Numbered from the stretch's first letter, positions 9,490 to 18,987 are shown. The stretch is 64,000 nucleotides of DNA from Maribacter litoralis (GCF_003075045.1 NZ_QCZD01000003.1:496001-560000), one strand, 5' to 3'. Notes: generated by a model from the letters alone, not told the origin. Numbers and translations are program-made.

Positions 9490-10059
9490 ATGCTGAAGAG
9501 AGATTTACGCTTAAAATATTCAAAATTACGTAGTTCCCTAACACCCTCACAATTATCGCTTCAAAGTATAGCCATTGCGAACTCAATTTTGCAATTGCCC
9601 ATATGGAAAAAAGAATATTTCCATATTTTTTTGCCCATTCAACAAAAAGCTGAAATAGATACAGAAGGCATTATATCCATACTCTTAGGATTGGATAAAA
9701 ATGTTATTGTACCTAAAATTATTTCTTCAACTCAGCTAGAACACTACTTACTTACCGACAATACCAAATTCATCATCAACAAACTCAATATTCCCGAGCC
9801 AGTAGATGGTATTACCATCGAACCTAAAAAACTTGATGTTATATTTATTCCTCTTTTAGCTTTTGACGAAAAAGGAAATAGAATAGGGTATGGAAAAGGA
9901 TACTATGACCGATTCTTAAACGATTGCAGAGAGGACGTCATTAAAATAGGACTATCTTTTTTTGAAGCGGAATCCTTAATAGATGATATAGATATTACCG
10001 ATATACCATTAGATTATTGCATTACCCCAAAAAAAACTTACTCGTTTACAGAATCTTGA
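9490..10059 (+). CDS. fau: 5-formyltetrahydrofolate cyclo-ligase
   Basis: ATP-dependent conversion of 5-formyl-THF to 5,10-methenyl-THF in the cytoplasm, a folate salvage step. The family's N-terminal pattern (MLKRDLRLKYSKLRSSLT) and its C-terminal signature GNRIGYGKGYYDRFL (about 137-151) are present, with VIFIPLLAFDEKG just before. Length of 189 residues is normal. The last 22 bases overlap the end of lspA, transcribed from the other strand. No promoter box is obvious directly upstream, so it may share one with the small ORF at 9371. Confidence 0.93.
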   Translation: MLKRDLRLKYSKLRSSLTPSQLSLQSIAIANSILQLPIWKKEYFHIFLPIQQKAEIDTEGIISILLGLDKNVIVPKIISSTQLEHYLLTDNTKFIINKLNIPEPVDGITIEPKKLDVIFIPLLAFDEKGNRIGYGKGYYDRFLNDCREDVIKIGLSFFEAESLIDDIDITDIPLDYCITPKKTYSFTES

Positions 10060-10709
10060 TTTTCTGTAGTGCTTTCAACATCTTTTGAAACGGGTTCTTC
10101 TTTACTAAAGGCTCTCTTATTAAAAACCAAAAGTATACCAACTCCTGTACTTATTGCCGTATCGGCAATATTGAATACCGGTTCAAAGAACCTAAAATTC
10201 TGCCCTCCAACCATTGGCATCCAAGATGGCCAAGTTGAATCTATCATTGGAAAGTACAGCATATCTACCACTTTACCATAAAATAATTTACCGTAAGGCT
10301 CATCTGAAAATAAAGTAGCTACCTCATTATAACTTTCATTGAATATGGCACCATAAAATACTGAGTCAAGTATATTACCCAATGCTCCCGCAAAAATTAA
10401 AGAAACCGCCCAAATCAAAGTATTGGAGGCTTTTTTCTTAATAACATCAAACAGCCAATAGCCTATACCAAAAATGGCGAACAACCTAAATATAGTCAAC
10501 ACCAATTTCCCTATATTATCTGAAATAGGTAGTACATCGCTAAGTTTTGCTCCCCAGGCAGCACCTTCATTTTCAATAAATAAAATTTTGAACCAACTGA
10601 AGACTTCTACAGATTCGCCCAACACAAAATGGGTCTTAATATAAATTTTACTCCATTGATCGATTACTAGGATCAAGAGAATAAACAATACGGATTTTTT
10701 AATGTTCAT
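10038..10709 (-). CDS. lspA: Lipoprotein signal peptidase (signal peptidase II)
   Basis: Inner-membrane aspartyl protease that removes the signal peptide of lipidated prolipoproteins. Four membrane segments are visible, with the conserved IDQWSK near residue 16, the GALGNILD motif at 108-115, and the two catalytic aspartates Asp149 (VVDMLYFP) and Asp183 (FNIADTAIS). It is longer (223 residues) than enterobacterial LspA because of an insert at about 121-145 and a charged C-terminal tail. It lies 33 bases after the secreted protein gene at 10743 and downstream of ileS and dksA, an order common in flavobacteria. It serves the many lipoproteins in this window. Confidence 0.94.
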   Translation of the reverse strand: MNIKKSVLFILLILVIDQWSKIYIKTHFVLGESVEVFSWFKILFIENEGAAWGAKLSDVLPISDNIGKLVLTIFRLFAIFGIGYWLFDVIKKKASNTLIWAVSLIFAGALGNILDSVFYGAIFNESYNEVATLFSDEPYGKLFYGKVVDMLYFPMIDSTWPSWMPMVGGQNFRFFEPVFNIADTAISTGVGILLVFNKRAFSKEEPVSKDVESTTENQDSVNE

Positions 10710-10742
10710 GGGCTATCATCAATGAGCGCAAAAATATAAATA

Positions 10743-11363
10743 TTATTCGGTTTTACTGAGAACTATATTTCCGGTAATGGTTTCTAACATAAAAGAAGAT
10801 ATACCAAGTGGAATAGGGTTAGTAGATACGCTACCATACTTGTTATGGGTTTTTATCTCTGCAGATTTTGCAAGAATAGTAATGTTACCACTTTGCGTTT
10901 TAATTTTCGCATCTGCTTTTAGGTTTTTTAACAAACACGCCCCATCGGATAAAGAAACATCAACATTTTTATATGTACCCTCAACAACTACTCTTGCATT
11001 GGTACCAAATACTTCCAATTTTTTTTGACGTGGCATTTTTATTCTAATAGCTATAGAAATCACCTTATGTGCGCTTAATTTATCGTTCGGATTTTCAAAA
11101 TTGGGTGTAAAACCCGTTTCTACCAAAAGGGTATTGCCATTGGTCAACACTTCTAAACCTAAATCTTGACTGTATTCACCTTCCATTTCTGCCAGAATAC
11201 TTATTTCATTATTATTACTGGTTTCTACTTCAACAATATAGGAATTGGTGGCGTCTACCTGAATTAGTTCAATGTGATCGCCCAATACATTTTTATACAT
11301 CTTCTTTTGAGCGTTAAGCCCTAAAGAGAATAGCAATAAGCAACATATTAAAGAACCTTTCAA
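10743..11363 (-). CDS. Secreted beta-repeat protein, DUF4097/adhesin-head-like
   Basis: Function unknown. The N-terminus is a signal peptide (MKGSLICCLLLFSLGLNAQ). The rest alternates short hydrophobic strands with polar turns (VEVETSNNNEISILAEMEG, VEGTYKNVDVSLSDG, AKIKTQSGNITILAKS, LETITGNIVLSKTE), which fits the single-stranded beta-helix of DUF4097 or GIN-type head domains. It is 206 residues long with no catalytic motif that I can see. It lies between the terminator after dksA (11376-11400) and lspA, and is probably transcribed with lspA. The family label is tentative; the fold guess is stronger. Confidence 0.6.
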   Translation of the reverse strand: MKGSLICCLLLFSLGLNAQKKMYKNVLGDHIELIQVDATNSYIVEVETSNNNEISILAEMEGEYSQDLGLEVLTNGNTLLVETGFTPNFENPNDKLSAHKVISIAIRIKMPRQKKLEVFGTNARVVVEGTYKNVDVSLSDGACLLKNLKADAKIKTQSGNITILAKSAEIKTHNKYGSVSTNPIPLGISSFMLETITGNIVLSKTE

Positions 11364-11375
11364 AACTATAGTTAT

Positions 11376-11400
11376 TAAAAAACGCCCCTAAAGGCGTTTT
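11376..11400 (-). terminator. Rho-independent terminator after dksA
   Basis: AAAACGCC and GGCGTTTT pair around a CCTAAA loop, and on the minus strand a six-T run follows. It starts 2 bases after the dksA stop and would separate ileS-dksA from the secreted protein and lspA, or allow partial read-through. Confidence 0.75.
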
Positions 11401-11402
11401 CA

Positions 11403-11786
11403 TTATGACTGCATATTTTTAGCTTCTATGCTCAACGTAGCATGCGGCACCAGTTTCAATCGCTCTTTATTGATCAATTTTCCGGTGACACGACAAATGC
11501 CATAGGTTTTATTTTCAATGCGTAAAATAGCGTTCTTAAGGTCACGAATAAACTTTTCTTGACGTATGGCCAATTGGGTATTCGCCTCTTTACTCATAGT
11601 TTCAGAACCTTCTTCAAAAGCTTTAAAGGTTGGCGATGTATCATCTGTACCATTATTACCATCATTCATATAAGCACTCTTTAGTAGCTCTAAATGACTT
11701 TTAGCCTTTTCAATTTTCTCTTCGATCAATTCTTTGAATTCTGCCAAATCTTTGTCAGAATACCTTACTTTTAAATCTTCTGCCAT
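11403..11786 (-). CDS. TraR/DksA family transcription regulator lacking the zinc cysteines
   Basis: Predicted RNA-polymerase secondary-channel regulator of the DksA type. Residues about 10-95 form a long coiled-coil hairpin whose tip region carries acidic residues (NGTDDTSPTFKAFEEG). The C-terminal globular part keeps the family phrase YGICRVTGKLINKERLKLVP, but only one Cys remains of the four-Cys zinc finger, as in zinc-independent DksA variants. Length is 127 residues. It begins 3 bases after ileS ends, so the two are co-transcribed, and a strong terminator follows. Whether it responds to ppGpp cannot be read from the sequence. Confidence 0.88.
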   Translation of the reverse strand: MAEDLKVRYSDKDLAEFKELIEEKIEKAKSHLELLKSAYMNDGNNGTDDTSPTFKAFEEGSETMSKEANTQLAIRQEKFIRDLKNAILRIENKTYGICRVTGKLINKERLKLVPHATLSIEAKNMQS

Positions 11787-11789
11787 CTT

Positions 11790-14700
11790 TTAATGTTTTT
11801 CAATAAACAATTTAGTGTTCACCTCGTCAAAAGCAATTTCAACGCCTTTGTCCAATTTTTCTTCAAAAATTAATTCGGCCGTTAAAGTTTCCGTTTTAAT
11901 ATACTCAATATTATCTTCTACAGCTACTTCAACAAAACCATCTTTTAAAATTTTAACCGCAATTTTATCCGTTACCTCAAATCCTGAATCTTTTCTAATA
12001 TTCTGGATTCTATTTACAAGTTCTCTAGCTACACCTTCATTTTTCAACTTGTCATCAATTGTAACATCTAGAGCCACGGTTAATTTACCAGATGTTGCCA
12101 CCATCCACCCTTCAATATCTTGAGAGGTAATTTCTACATCTTGTAACTGTAAAGTAATACTTTTATTTTCTAATTGGATTGTTAATTCGCCATCTTGCTC
12201 AATTTTTTGGATATCATTTTGCTCAAAAGCATTGACCACTTGGGCAATTTGTTTCATTTCCTTGCCAAATTTAGGTCCTAAAGTCTTGAAATTAGGCTTA
12301 ATACGTTTTACCAATATACCAGATGCATCATCTAAGAGCTGAATTTCCTTAACATTAACTTCAGATTTAATTAATTCTGAAACTGCTTCAATTTCTTCTC
12401 GATCCTTGGCATCTAAAACCGGAATCATGATTTTTTGTAGTGGTTGACGTACTTTAATCTTCTCTTTCTGGCGGATGGACAACACCAAAGAAGATATTAT
12501 CTGTGCCTTGTGCATCTTCACTTCTAAACTTTCGTCTATAAGCGATTCGTCTGCCTTAGGAAAATCCGCCAAATGCACACTTTCAAATCCGTCTTTCACC
12601 GTCGCCTTATTTAAATCTAAATACAAGCGATCCATAAAAAATGGAGCAATAGGTGCAGAAAGCTTAGCGACAACATCCAAACAAGTATATAAGGTTTGAT
12701 AAGCTGCAATTTTATCTGTTGCATATTCGCCTTTCCAAAAACGTCTTCTACACAAACGAACGTACCAGTTACTCAAGTTTTCTTGAACAAATTCAGATAT
12801 TGCCCTTGCGGCACGTGTTGGCTCATACTCGGCATAAGCGCTGTCCACAACCTTTATCAGTGAATTTAATTCAGAAAGGATCCAACGATCAATTTCTGTA
12901 CGCTGTTCCATTGGCACATCTTCTTCTGAATACGTAAACTCATCTAAGTTTGCATACAAGCCGAAAAAGGAATATGTATTATAAAGCGTACCAAAAAATT
13001 TACGCTTAACCTCTACAATGCCTTCAGTATCGAATTTTAGGTTATCCCAAGGGTTGGCATTGCTGATCATATACCAACGCGTTGCATCGGCACCATGTTC
13101 GTTCATAGTCTCAAAAGGATCTACGGCATTACCCAATCGCTTGGACATCTTTTTACCTTCCTTATCTAACACCAATCCGTTAGAAACAACATTTTTGTAC
13201 GCTACCGAATCAAAAACCATAGTAGCTATTGCATGCAAGGTATAGAACCAACCACGAGTTTGATCTACACCTTCAGCTATAAAATCTGCCGGAAATGTTT
13301 TTCCTTCATCAATCAGTTCTTTGTTTTCAAACGGGTAGTGCCACTGTGCATAAGGCATTGAACCACTATCGAACCAAACATCAATTAAATCACTTTCACG
13401 CTTCATAGGCTTTCCAGAAGCAGAAACCAATGTAATTTGATCTACAATATTTTTATGCAGGTCTATTTTATCATAGTTCTCCTCAGACATGTCATCTACA
13501 ACAAAATCCGCATAAATATCCTTCTCTAACACTCCGGCTTCAACAGCTTTTGCCATTTCCGATTTTAACTCGGCAACCGAACCTATAATTATTTCTTCCT
13601 TACCATCTTCTGTTCTCCAAATTGGTAATGGTATTCCCCAATATCTTGATCTTGAAAGATTCCAATCATTGGCGTTCGCCAACCAATTTCCAAATCTTCC
13701 TTCGCCAGTTGCTTTTGGTTTCCAGTTGACCGTTTGGTTCAATTGGAACATTTGATCTTTTACATCGGTTACTTTTATAAACCAAGAATCTAATGGGTAA
13801 TATAAAATTGGTTTATCCGTACGCCAGCAGTTTGGGTAACTGTGCACATACTTCTCTACTTTAAACGCTTTATTTTCCTCCTTTAATTTAATAGCAATCT
13901 CAACATCTACCGATCGCTCAGGTGCTTTGCCATCTTCGTAATACTCGTTTTTAACGTATTTACCACCCAACTCTTTTAGCTCTGGTCTAAATTTCCCTTG
14001 TAAATCTACCAAAGGCACTAGATTGCTGTTCTCGTCTAGCACAAGCATTGGCGGAATTTCCGGAACTGCCTGCTTAGCCACAAAAGCATCATCTGCACCA
14101 AAGGTTGGCGCAGTATGTACTATACCCGTACCATCTTCTGTTGTAACGAAATCACCCGCTATTATTCTAAACGCATTTTCTGCATTTTCATAAGGAAGTA
14201 CATAATCTAACAATTGCTCATACCTAATCCCAAGTAAATCTTTTCCCTTAAACTCTTTTACAACATAAAAAGGAATTTTTTTATCCCCGGATGCATAGGA
14301 TAACAATTCTGATTTTTCTGATACCTCGCTATATTTTCCCGAGAATTGTTTTCCTACTAAATTCTTGGCAAGGACAACATTCATAGGTTTAAACGTATAC
14401 TGGTTATACGTTTCTACCAAAACATAATCAATTTTTGAGCCGACCGTTAATGCCGTATTCGATGGCAATGTCCACGGTGTTGTGGTCCATGCTAAAAAGT
14501 ATACCGTACCTTCATTCTGTAAGAAATCAGGCAGCGTCTCTTCCACCGCTTTAAATTGTGCGGTTACCGTAGTATCTGTCACATCTTGATAGGTGCCCGG
14601 CTGATTTAATTCATGCGAGCTTAACCCTGTTCCCGCTTTTGGAGAGTAGGGCTGTATCGTATAACCCTTATATATTAAACCTTTAGAATAAATCTGCTTT

Positions 14701-15188
14701 AATAACCACCATACCGTCTCCATGTATTTGGATTTGTAGGTGATGTACGGATCTTCCATATCTACCCAATACCCAACTTGTTCGGTCATAGAGTTCCAAA
14801 CATCGGTATATCTCATCACTGCTTTTTTACAAGCAGCGTTATATTCTTCAACTGAAATTTTAACCCCAATATCTTCTTTGGTAATACCAAGCTCTTTCTC
14901 AACACCTAGCTCAATAGGCAATCCATGGGTGTCCCAACCTGCTTTACGTTTTACCTGATAACCTTTCATGGTCTTGTACCTCGGAAAGATATCTTTAATA
15001 GTTCGTGCCATTACGTGATGTATACCGGGCATTCCGTTAGCAGAAGGCGGACCTTCATAAAAAACGTAACTATCCTTACCCTCTCGAGTTGATATACTTT
15101 TTTCAAAAATGGCATGTTCTGACCAGTAGTCAAGTATTTCTTCTGCGACCTTTGGTAAATTCAATCCTTTATATTCTGCGAACTTCAT
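11790..15188 (-). CDS. ileS: Isoleucyl-tRNA synthetase
   Basis: Class I aminoacyl-tRNA synthetase charging tRNA-Ile, with an editing domain against Val. The HIGH-type motif is at 55-62 (GIHHVMAR), the editing domain holds LAWTTTPWTLPSNTAL near residue 235, and KMSKR lies near residue 680 in KEGKKMSKRLGNAVDPF. Length (1132) and the extended C-terminus match the bacterial/eukaryote-like long IleRS found in many Bacteroidota. The gene leads an ileS-dksA unit. A TAATTTTG box sits about 35 bases before the start (15223-15230). Confidence 0.97.
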   Translation of the reverse strand: MKFAEYKGLNLPKVAEEILDYWSEHAIFEKSISTREGKDSYVFYEGPPSANGMPGIHHVMARTIKDIFPRYKTMKGYQVKRKAGWDTHGLPIELGVEKELGITKEDIGVKISVEEYNAACKKAVMRYTDVWNSMTEQVGYWVDMEDPYITYKSKYMETVWWLLKQIYSKGLIYKGYTIQPYSPKAGTGLSSHELNQPGTYQDVTDTTVTAQFKAVEETLPDFLQNEGTVYFLAWTTTPWTLPSNTALTVGSKIDYVLVETYNQYTFKPMNVVLAKNLVGKQFSGKYSEVSEKSELLSYASGDKKIPFYVVKEFKGKDLLGIRYEQLLDYVLPYENAENAFRIIAGDFVTTEDGTGIVHTAPTFGADDAFVAKQAVPEIPPMLVLDENSNLVPLVDLQGKFRPELKELGGKYVKNEYYEDGKAPERSVDVEIAIKLKEENKAFKVEKYVHSYPNCWRTDKPILYYPLDSWFIKVTDVKDQMFQLNQTVNWKPKATGEGRFGNWLANANDWNLSRSRYWGIPLPIWRTEDGKEEIIIGSVAELKSEMAKAVEAGVLEKDIYADFVVDDMSEENYDKIDLHKNIVDQITLVSASGKPMKRESDLIDVWFDSGSMPYAQWHYPFENKELIDEGKTFPADFIAEGVDQTRGWFYTLHAIATMVFDSVAYKNVVSNGLVLDKEGKKMSKRLGNAVDPFETMNEHGADATRWYMISNANPWDNLKFDTEGIVEVKRKFFGTLYNTYSFFGLYANLDEFTYSEEDVPMEQRTEIDRWILSELNSLIKVVDSAYAEYEPTRAARAISEFVQENLSNWYVRLCRRRFWKGEYATDKIAAYQTLYTCLDVVAKLSAPIAPFFMDRLYLDLNKATVKDGFESVHLADFPKADESLIDESLEVKMHKAQIISSLVLSIRQKEKIKVRQPLQKIMIPVLDAKDREEIEAVSELIKSEVNVKEIQLLDDASGILVKRIKPNFKTLGPKFGKEMKQIAQVVNAFEQNDIQKIEQDGELTIQLENKSITLQLQDVEITSQDIEGWMVATSGKLTVALDVTIDDKLKNEGVARELVNRIQNIRKDSGFEVTDKIAVKILKDGFVEVAVEDNIEYIKTETLTAELIFEEKLDKGVEIAFDEVNTKLFIEKH

Positions 15189-15222
15189 AGAAAATGCTTC
15201 TAGTACTGGGTTTTAAAGGCTG

Positions 15223-15230
15223 CAAAATTA
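15223..15230 (-). promoter_or_regulatory. Candidate -7 box for ileS
   Basis: On the minus strand the sequence TAATTTTG fits the Bacteroidota TAnnTTTG consensus, 35 bases before the ileS ATG. No TTTG is seen at the ideal upstream distance; the nearest lies only 12 bases away. The call rests on the -7 box alone. Confidence 0.4.
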
Positions 15231-15375
15231 TAAAATTTTAAGCAAAAAGGAGTGTATTGAACCTAATGAAATGCTTATAAACCGTGGTTTAGAAGATTTA
15301 TTAACAACTTGAACATCCAAAAGTTAAATTTCTACGTATATTACTGCGAACAATTAACCATTAAACGTTTACACA

Positions 15376-15780
15376 ATGAAAAAAGTAATTTTAGGATCAT
15401 TAGCAATTTTAGCACTTAGTATGTCTGTTTCTTGTAGAGATGCTGCCGACAAAGCAAAATCTGCAACCGAAGAAGCCGGTGAAGCTTTAGAAACTGCAGG
15501 AGAAGAACTTAAAGAGGCAGGTGAAGATTTAGAAGAAGCTGGTGAAGGTGCCATGGACGCTGCTAAAGAAGCAAGCGAAAATGCAATGGAAGCTGCCGAA
15601 GATGCTGCTGAATCAGTAAAAGAAGCTGGTCAAGAAGGTATGGATGCCGCTAAGAAAGCAGGACAAGACGGTATAGATGCTGCTAAAAAAGTTGGTAATG
15701 ATGTAAAAGATGCTGCAAACGACGCGGCAGATAAAGCTGCTCAAAAAGCTGCAGAAGTAGAAAAGGCGGTTAAACACTAA
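15376..15780 (+). CDS. Alanine-rich, LEA-like repeat lipoprotein
   Basis: No family with a known function is recognised. The N-terminus is a lipoprotein signal (MKKVILGSLAILALSMSVSC, lipidated Cys20). The mature part, about 114 residues, has no Pro and no aromatic residue and consists of imperfect helical repeats such as EEAGEALETAGEELKEAGED and AAKKAGQDGIDAAKKVG, roughly 7- and 11-residue periods. Charge changes from acidic (about 30-85) to basic (90-134). This is what LEA-like or apolipoprotein-like amphipathic helices look like, suggesting a stress or envelope surface role (inference). The gene stands alone, divergent from ileS, and ends at its own terminator. Confidence 0.85.
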   Translation: MKKVILGSLAILALSMSVSCRDAADKAKSATEEAGEALETAGEELKEAGEDLEEAGEGAMDAAKEASENAMEAAEDAAESVKEAGQEGMDAAKKAGQDGIDAAKKVGNDVKDAANDAADKAAQKAAEVEKAVKH

Positions 15781-15802
15781 CCATATCCTTTTTATATAAT
15801 TT

Positions 15803-15833
15803 TAAAAGATCCGTTTTCTACGGGTCTTTTTTT
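15803..15833 (+). terminator. Terminator after the LEA-like lipoprotein gene
   Basis: Hairpin AAAAGATCCG / CGGGTCTTTT with a TTTTCTA loop (one G-T pair), then a T run, about 25 bases after the stop at 15780. It also abuts the 3' end of the convergent TonB receptor gene and may act on both strands. Confidence 0.75.
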
Positions 15834-15835
15834 AT

Positions 15836-18265
15836 TTAAAAATAATAGCCTAGACCAAGAATAACGTTTATACCAGGTGCCACAATACCCGACGAATATG
15901 TTCTATACCGTTGGTCTGTAAGATTCTCTACGTTACCCGTTAGTTTAATACTTCTAGAAACATCATACTGCGAACGAAAATTTAACGTGTACCATGATGG
16001 TGAAAACGGATTCCCATTTTCGTCAACTGCATATATATAATCCTTTTCCTGTTCAGACATTGCCAAATCATCATAGCCCACCTCTCCGTTATAATTGACG
16101 AATAGGTCGGTTTTGATTTTCTGGTTTTTCCATACCAAATGAAAATCTCCAAAAGTTGGTGCAGCGTGTCTTGCAGCAGTTTCAGTACCATCATCTTCCT
16201 CTTCTATACCTTCCGTTAAGGTCAGATTAGAAGATAATGACCAATGATCGGTCAAGTATGCCTCCAAACCAAACTCAAAACCATATACATAAGCTTTAGC
16301 CGCATTTTGAATTGCCTGTACGTTACTCAACTCCCCGCCGTATTCAATTTCTGAAACACCGTTATAACTAAAATCTCTTCTCACCAAAGCATCAACCAAA
16401 TACGTATAATAGGCGGCTCCTTTCAGAATAACCCTGTCATTAATATTTCGCTGAACACCTATTTCCCCATTATACGCATATTCTGGTTCTAAATCTGGAT
16501 TAGGCACCACCACAGAACCTGGTTCAGAATCAAATATTTTACCAACATCATCAATATTAGGAGCCCTAAAACCTGTGGAGCCATTTAAGGTTACCTGAAG
16601 ATTCGCTCTTGGAAACCAACTGAAACCAATACTACCGGTCAATGCACCTGTGCTTATATCTGCCTTGTCGAAAGGAAAATCGTAAAATGTATCGTCAAAA
16701 ACAGCATCTACCCAAACATGACTGTATCGTAAACCGGACATTAAAGTGAAATTGGGTTTTGCCTTATATTCACCATTTACATAGCCCGCCAAACTTTGCC
16801 ATGACGACCCATTTGGGTATCTCGATGCTGCATCGGTTTTTTCATTGGTATTAATATTAAGATCATAACCATTGGACCTTACCTTATTGTAAATATATTC
16901 ACTACCATAGTACAGTTTAAAATCACCAATTTTTTTGTTCTCAAAATCCAAATTAACATTGAAAGCGTCTACTTTTTCTTTTGTGGTATTTCGGATCTCA
17001 TCTTGAAAATCCCTGTTGATTCTACTCTCTTCAAAAAATTGGTATGCCATACCTAATTTTAAACCATCATAGACCTTACCACTACCCTTATTGAGCAATT
17101 GTACATTTCCCATAAACCACTTTTGAGGACCATAGTACCATTCTGCAGAACGTAACCCTATACCGTCACTCGACGGTCTAATTAAACGGTCATATCTAGA
17201 ATAATTTGATGTTTCACTATAATACGCTCCTAAGTTCAAATCCCATTTAGAATTAGGCTTGAACAATATTTTTTGCATAAGGTTTATTTGGTCATAACCT
17301 GTGGTCACCTGTTTTTTTGGATTGCCATTATCAACCACCTCATCTACTCCGTTAACGGTTTGCACATAATTATTTCTCAAATAAGAATCCGGTCCGTGAG
17401 AACCCATTCTTAGATCTTGAAAGTTATTATATGTCATACTTGTAAGCGATGCCCATTTTTTCTTTCCCAAATTAACATCAGCATGAACCGTATTCTCACT
17501 ATTTGCAGATGAGAATCTATAGTTGGCACTACCGTTGATCCTAAGGCTATCGTTTTGCGACAACATAGGCTTATTCGTATAAAAATTCATTACGCCTCCA
17601 ATAGCGTCACTACCATAAATAACGGAACCCGGCCCAAAAATAACTTCGGTATTCTTAATGGTGTAGGGATCTATTGAAATTACATTTTGCACATTACCTC
17701 CTCTAAAAATAGCATTGTTCATTCTAACACCATCAACAGACAATAACAATCGATTAGTAGCAAAACCCCTAATCATTGGGCTACCACCACCTAACTGACT
17801 TTTTTGTACAAATACCTTACCGCTGTTTTGAAGTAAATCTGCAGAAGTTTGCGGCGTAGTAAATGCAATGGAACGTGCATCTAATGAGATAATTTTATTG
17901 GGAATATCCCTCTTTTGCTGCTCCCATTTAGAAACGGACATTACCACTTCATCTAATTCTTGGGCCTTCATAACCAAGTACACTTTATTCCCTTGTCGTT
18001 GTAGCTGCTGTTTTGTGGTGTTGAACTCTTGATAACCAACATGCTTTAACGTTATACGTTCTTTATAACCAAATACCGAAGCATTGAATACCCCATCAAA
18101 ATCGGTCAAGGCAATCTTTGACTTATCTTTATTAAATACGGCAACATTGGAAACTTCTTCAGCACTGTCTCCATCTAAAACGGTTATATTTTGTGCATTA
18201 CCAAAACAACTAAACAATAAAAGTGCAATAACTAGATACTTAGACATACGTATTAAATACTTCAT
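15836..18265 (-). CDS. TonB-dependent outer-membrane receptor
   Basis: Energy-coupled outer-membrane transporter. After the signal peptide (ending LLFSCFGNAQ) comes a carboxypeptidase-regulatory-like beta domain (about 26-110), then the plug (about 120-235, with LLQNSGKVFVQKSQLGGGSP, MIRGFATNRLLLSVDGVRMN and SVIYGSDAIGGVMNF), and a 22-strand barrel ending VILGLGYYF. The plug resembles haem/haemoglobin and BtuB-type receptors, so a metal chelate or cofactor is likely but unproven. An alternative start seven codons in (18247) also gives a good signal peptide. The gene overlaps the end of recO by 26 bases and is probably read from the recO promoter. Confidence 0.92.
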   Translation of the reverse strand: MKYLIRMSKYLVIALLLFSCFGNAQNITVLDGDSAEEVSNVAVFNKDKSKIALTDFDGVFNASVFGYKERITLKHVGYQEFNTTKQQLQRQGNKVYLVMKAQELDEVVMSVSKWEQQKRDIPNKIISLDARSIAFTTPQTSADLLQNSGKVFVQKSQLGGGSPMIRGFATNRLLLSVDGVRMNNAIFRGGNVQNVISIDPYTIKNTEVIFGPGSVIYGSDAIGGVMNFYTNKPMLSQNDSLRINGSANYRFSSANSENTVHADVNLGKKKWASLTSMTYNNFQDLRMGSHGPDSYLRNNYVQTVNGVDEVVDNGNPKKQVTTGYDQINLMQKILFKPNSKWDLNLGAYYSETSNYSRYDRLIRPSSDGIGLRSAEWYYGPQKWFMGNVQLLNKGSGKVYDGLKLGMAYQFFEESRINRDFQDEIRNTTKEKVDAFNVNLDFENKKIGDFKLYYGSEYIYNKVRSNGYDLNINTNEKTDAASRYPNGSSWQSLAGYVNGEYKAKPNFTLMSGLRYSHVWVDAVFDDTFYDFPFDKADISTGALTGSIGFSWFPRANLQVTLNGSTGFRAPNIDDVGKIFDSEPGSVVVPNPDLEPEYAYNGEIGVQRNINDRVILKGAAYYTYLVDALVRRDFSYNGVSEIEYGGELSNVQAIQNAAKAYVYGFEFGLEAYLTDHWSLSSNLTLTEGIEEEDDGTETAARHAAPTFGDFHLVWKNQKIKTDLFVNYNGEVGYDDLAMSEQEKDYIYAVDENGNPFSPSWYTLNFRSQYDVSRSIKLTGNVENLTDQRYRTYSSGIVAPGINVILGLGYYF

Positions 18266-18968
18266 TTAAAACGGCAAGCGACTTCGGTTTTCTAAATCCC
18301 TGTAAATGTAATTCAAAGTAAAGTATTAAGGATTTTAGTAGTTCTTGTCGATTGGTTTTGTTCATTTTTATGGTATGAATTGCATCAAAATTTGTGCCTA
18401 AGAAGCATTTTAAGTAATAAATATTTTCACCCTTAAGATTGGGATTTAGCGATTCTTTTTCGGCAAATTCACCCTCCAACAAATCAAAATACGGTTTATC
18501 TATTTGATAGACATCTGGATAGAAACCCAAAAACCTGGTAAGCGATAGCATAAAATACAAATGAAAGTTCGCCACATTTTTGTGCATATCCAACCATTGC
18601 AAAGAGGCTTCTAAATATTCGAACAAATCTTCGTTCTTTTCTTCTTCTCGTATGCTATTCCCCAACAATTCAGCTAAAAATAAAGTCATAGCATTTTTGG
18701 CCATGTCTGCATACAACGTTTGATAATGATAAAAAACCTTAGCTTCTTTAAGTGTCTCTAAACTACCTTTATTTTTATGATTGGCAACAATTTCGAGCTG
18801 TGTCAAAGGTTGAAAATAGGCAGTCTTTAATTTCCCCTTCTTAGAGGAAAGAACACCTCTTAATAAATATGATTTAATTCCGTCTGAAGCAGTAAAAGCC
18901 TTAACGATAAGACTGGTATCGCCATATTTTATTGCAGAAAATACTATTGCCTTGGTGGTTACCTGCAT
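18240..18968 (-). CDS. recO: DNA repair protein RecO
   Basis: Mediator that loads RecA on SSB-coated DNA in the RecFOR pathway. I chose the ATG at 18966-18968 (MQVTTKAIVFSAIKYGDTSL), the standard RecO opening, rather than an upstream in-frame codon 25 residues earlier. The N-terminal OB fold (about 1-80) is followed by the helical domain (NAMTLFLAELLGNSI, FLGFYPD). The zinc Cys residues of some RecO proteins are absent, leaving a single Cys in YYLKCFLG. Length is 242. A perfect TATCTTTG promoter box lies 19-27 bases before this start, supporting it. Confidence 0.93.
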   Translation of the reverse strand: MQVTTKAIVFSAIKYGDTSLIVKAFTASDGIKSYLLRGVLSSKKGKLKTAYFQPLTQLEIVANHKNKGSLETLKEAKVFYHYQTLYADMAKNAMTLFLAELLGNSIREEEKNEDLFEYLEASLQWLDMHKNVANFHLYFMLSLTRFLGFYPDVYQIDKPYFDLLEGEFAEKESLNPNLKGENIYYLKCFLGTNFDAIHTIKMNKTNRQELLKSLILYFELHLQGFRKPKSLAVLNEVFNTYV

Positions 18969-18987
18969 ATTGATCAATCTATTTAAA

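Noticed and set aside
15369-15554. Antisense ORF of 61 codons over the LEA-like lipoprotein, rich in Ser and Pro
   Set aside because: Its composition is the complement of the Ala/Glu/Lys repeats of the real gene on the other strand; it has no start context of its own.
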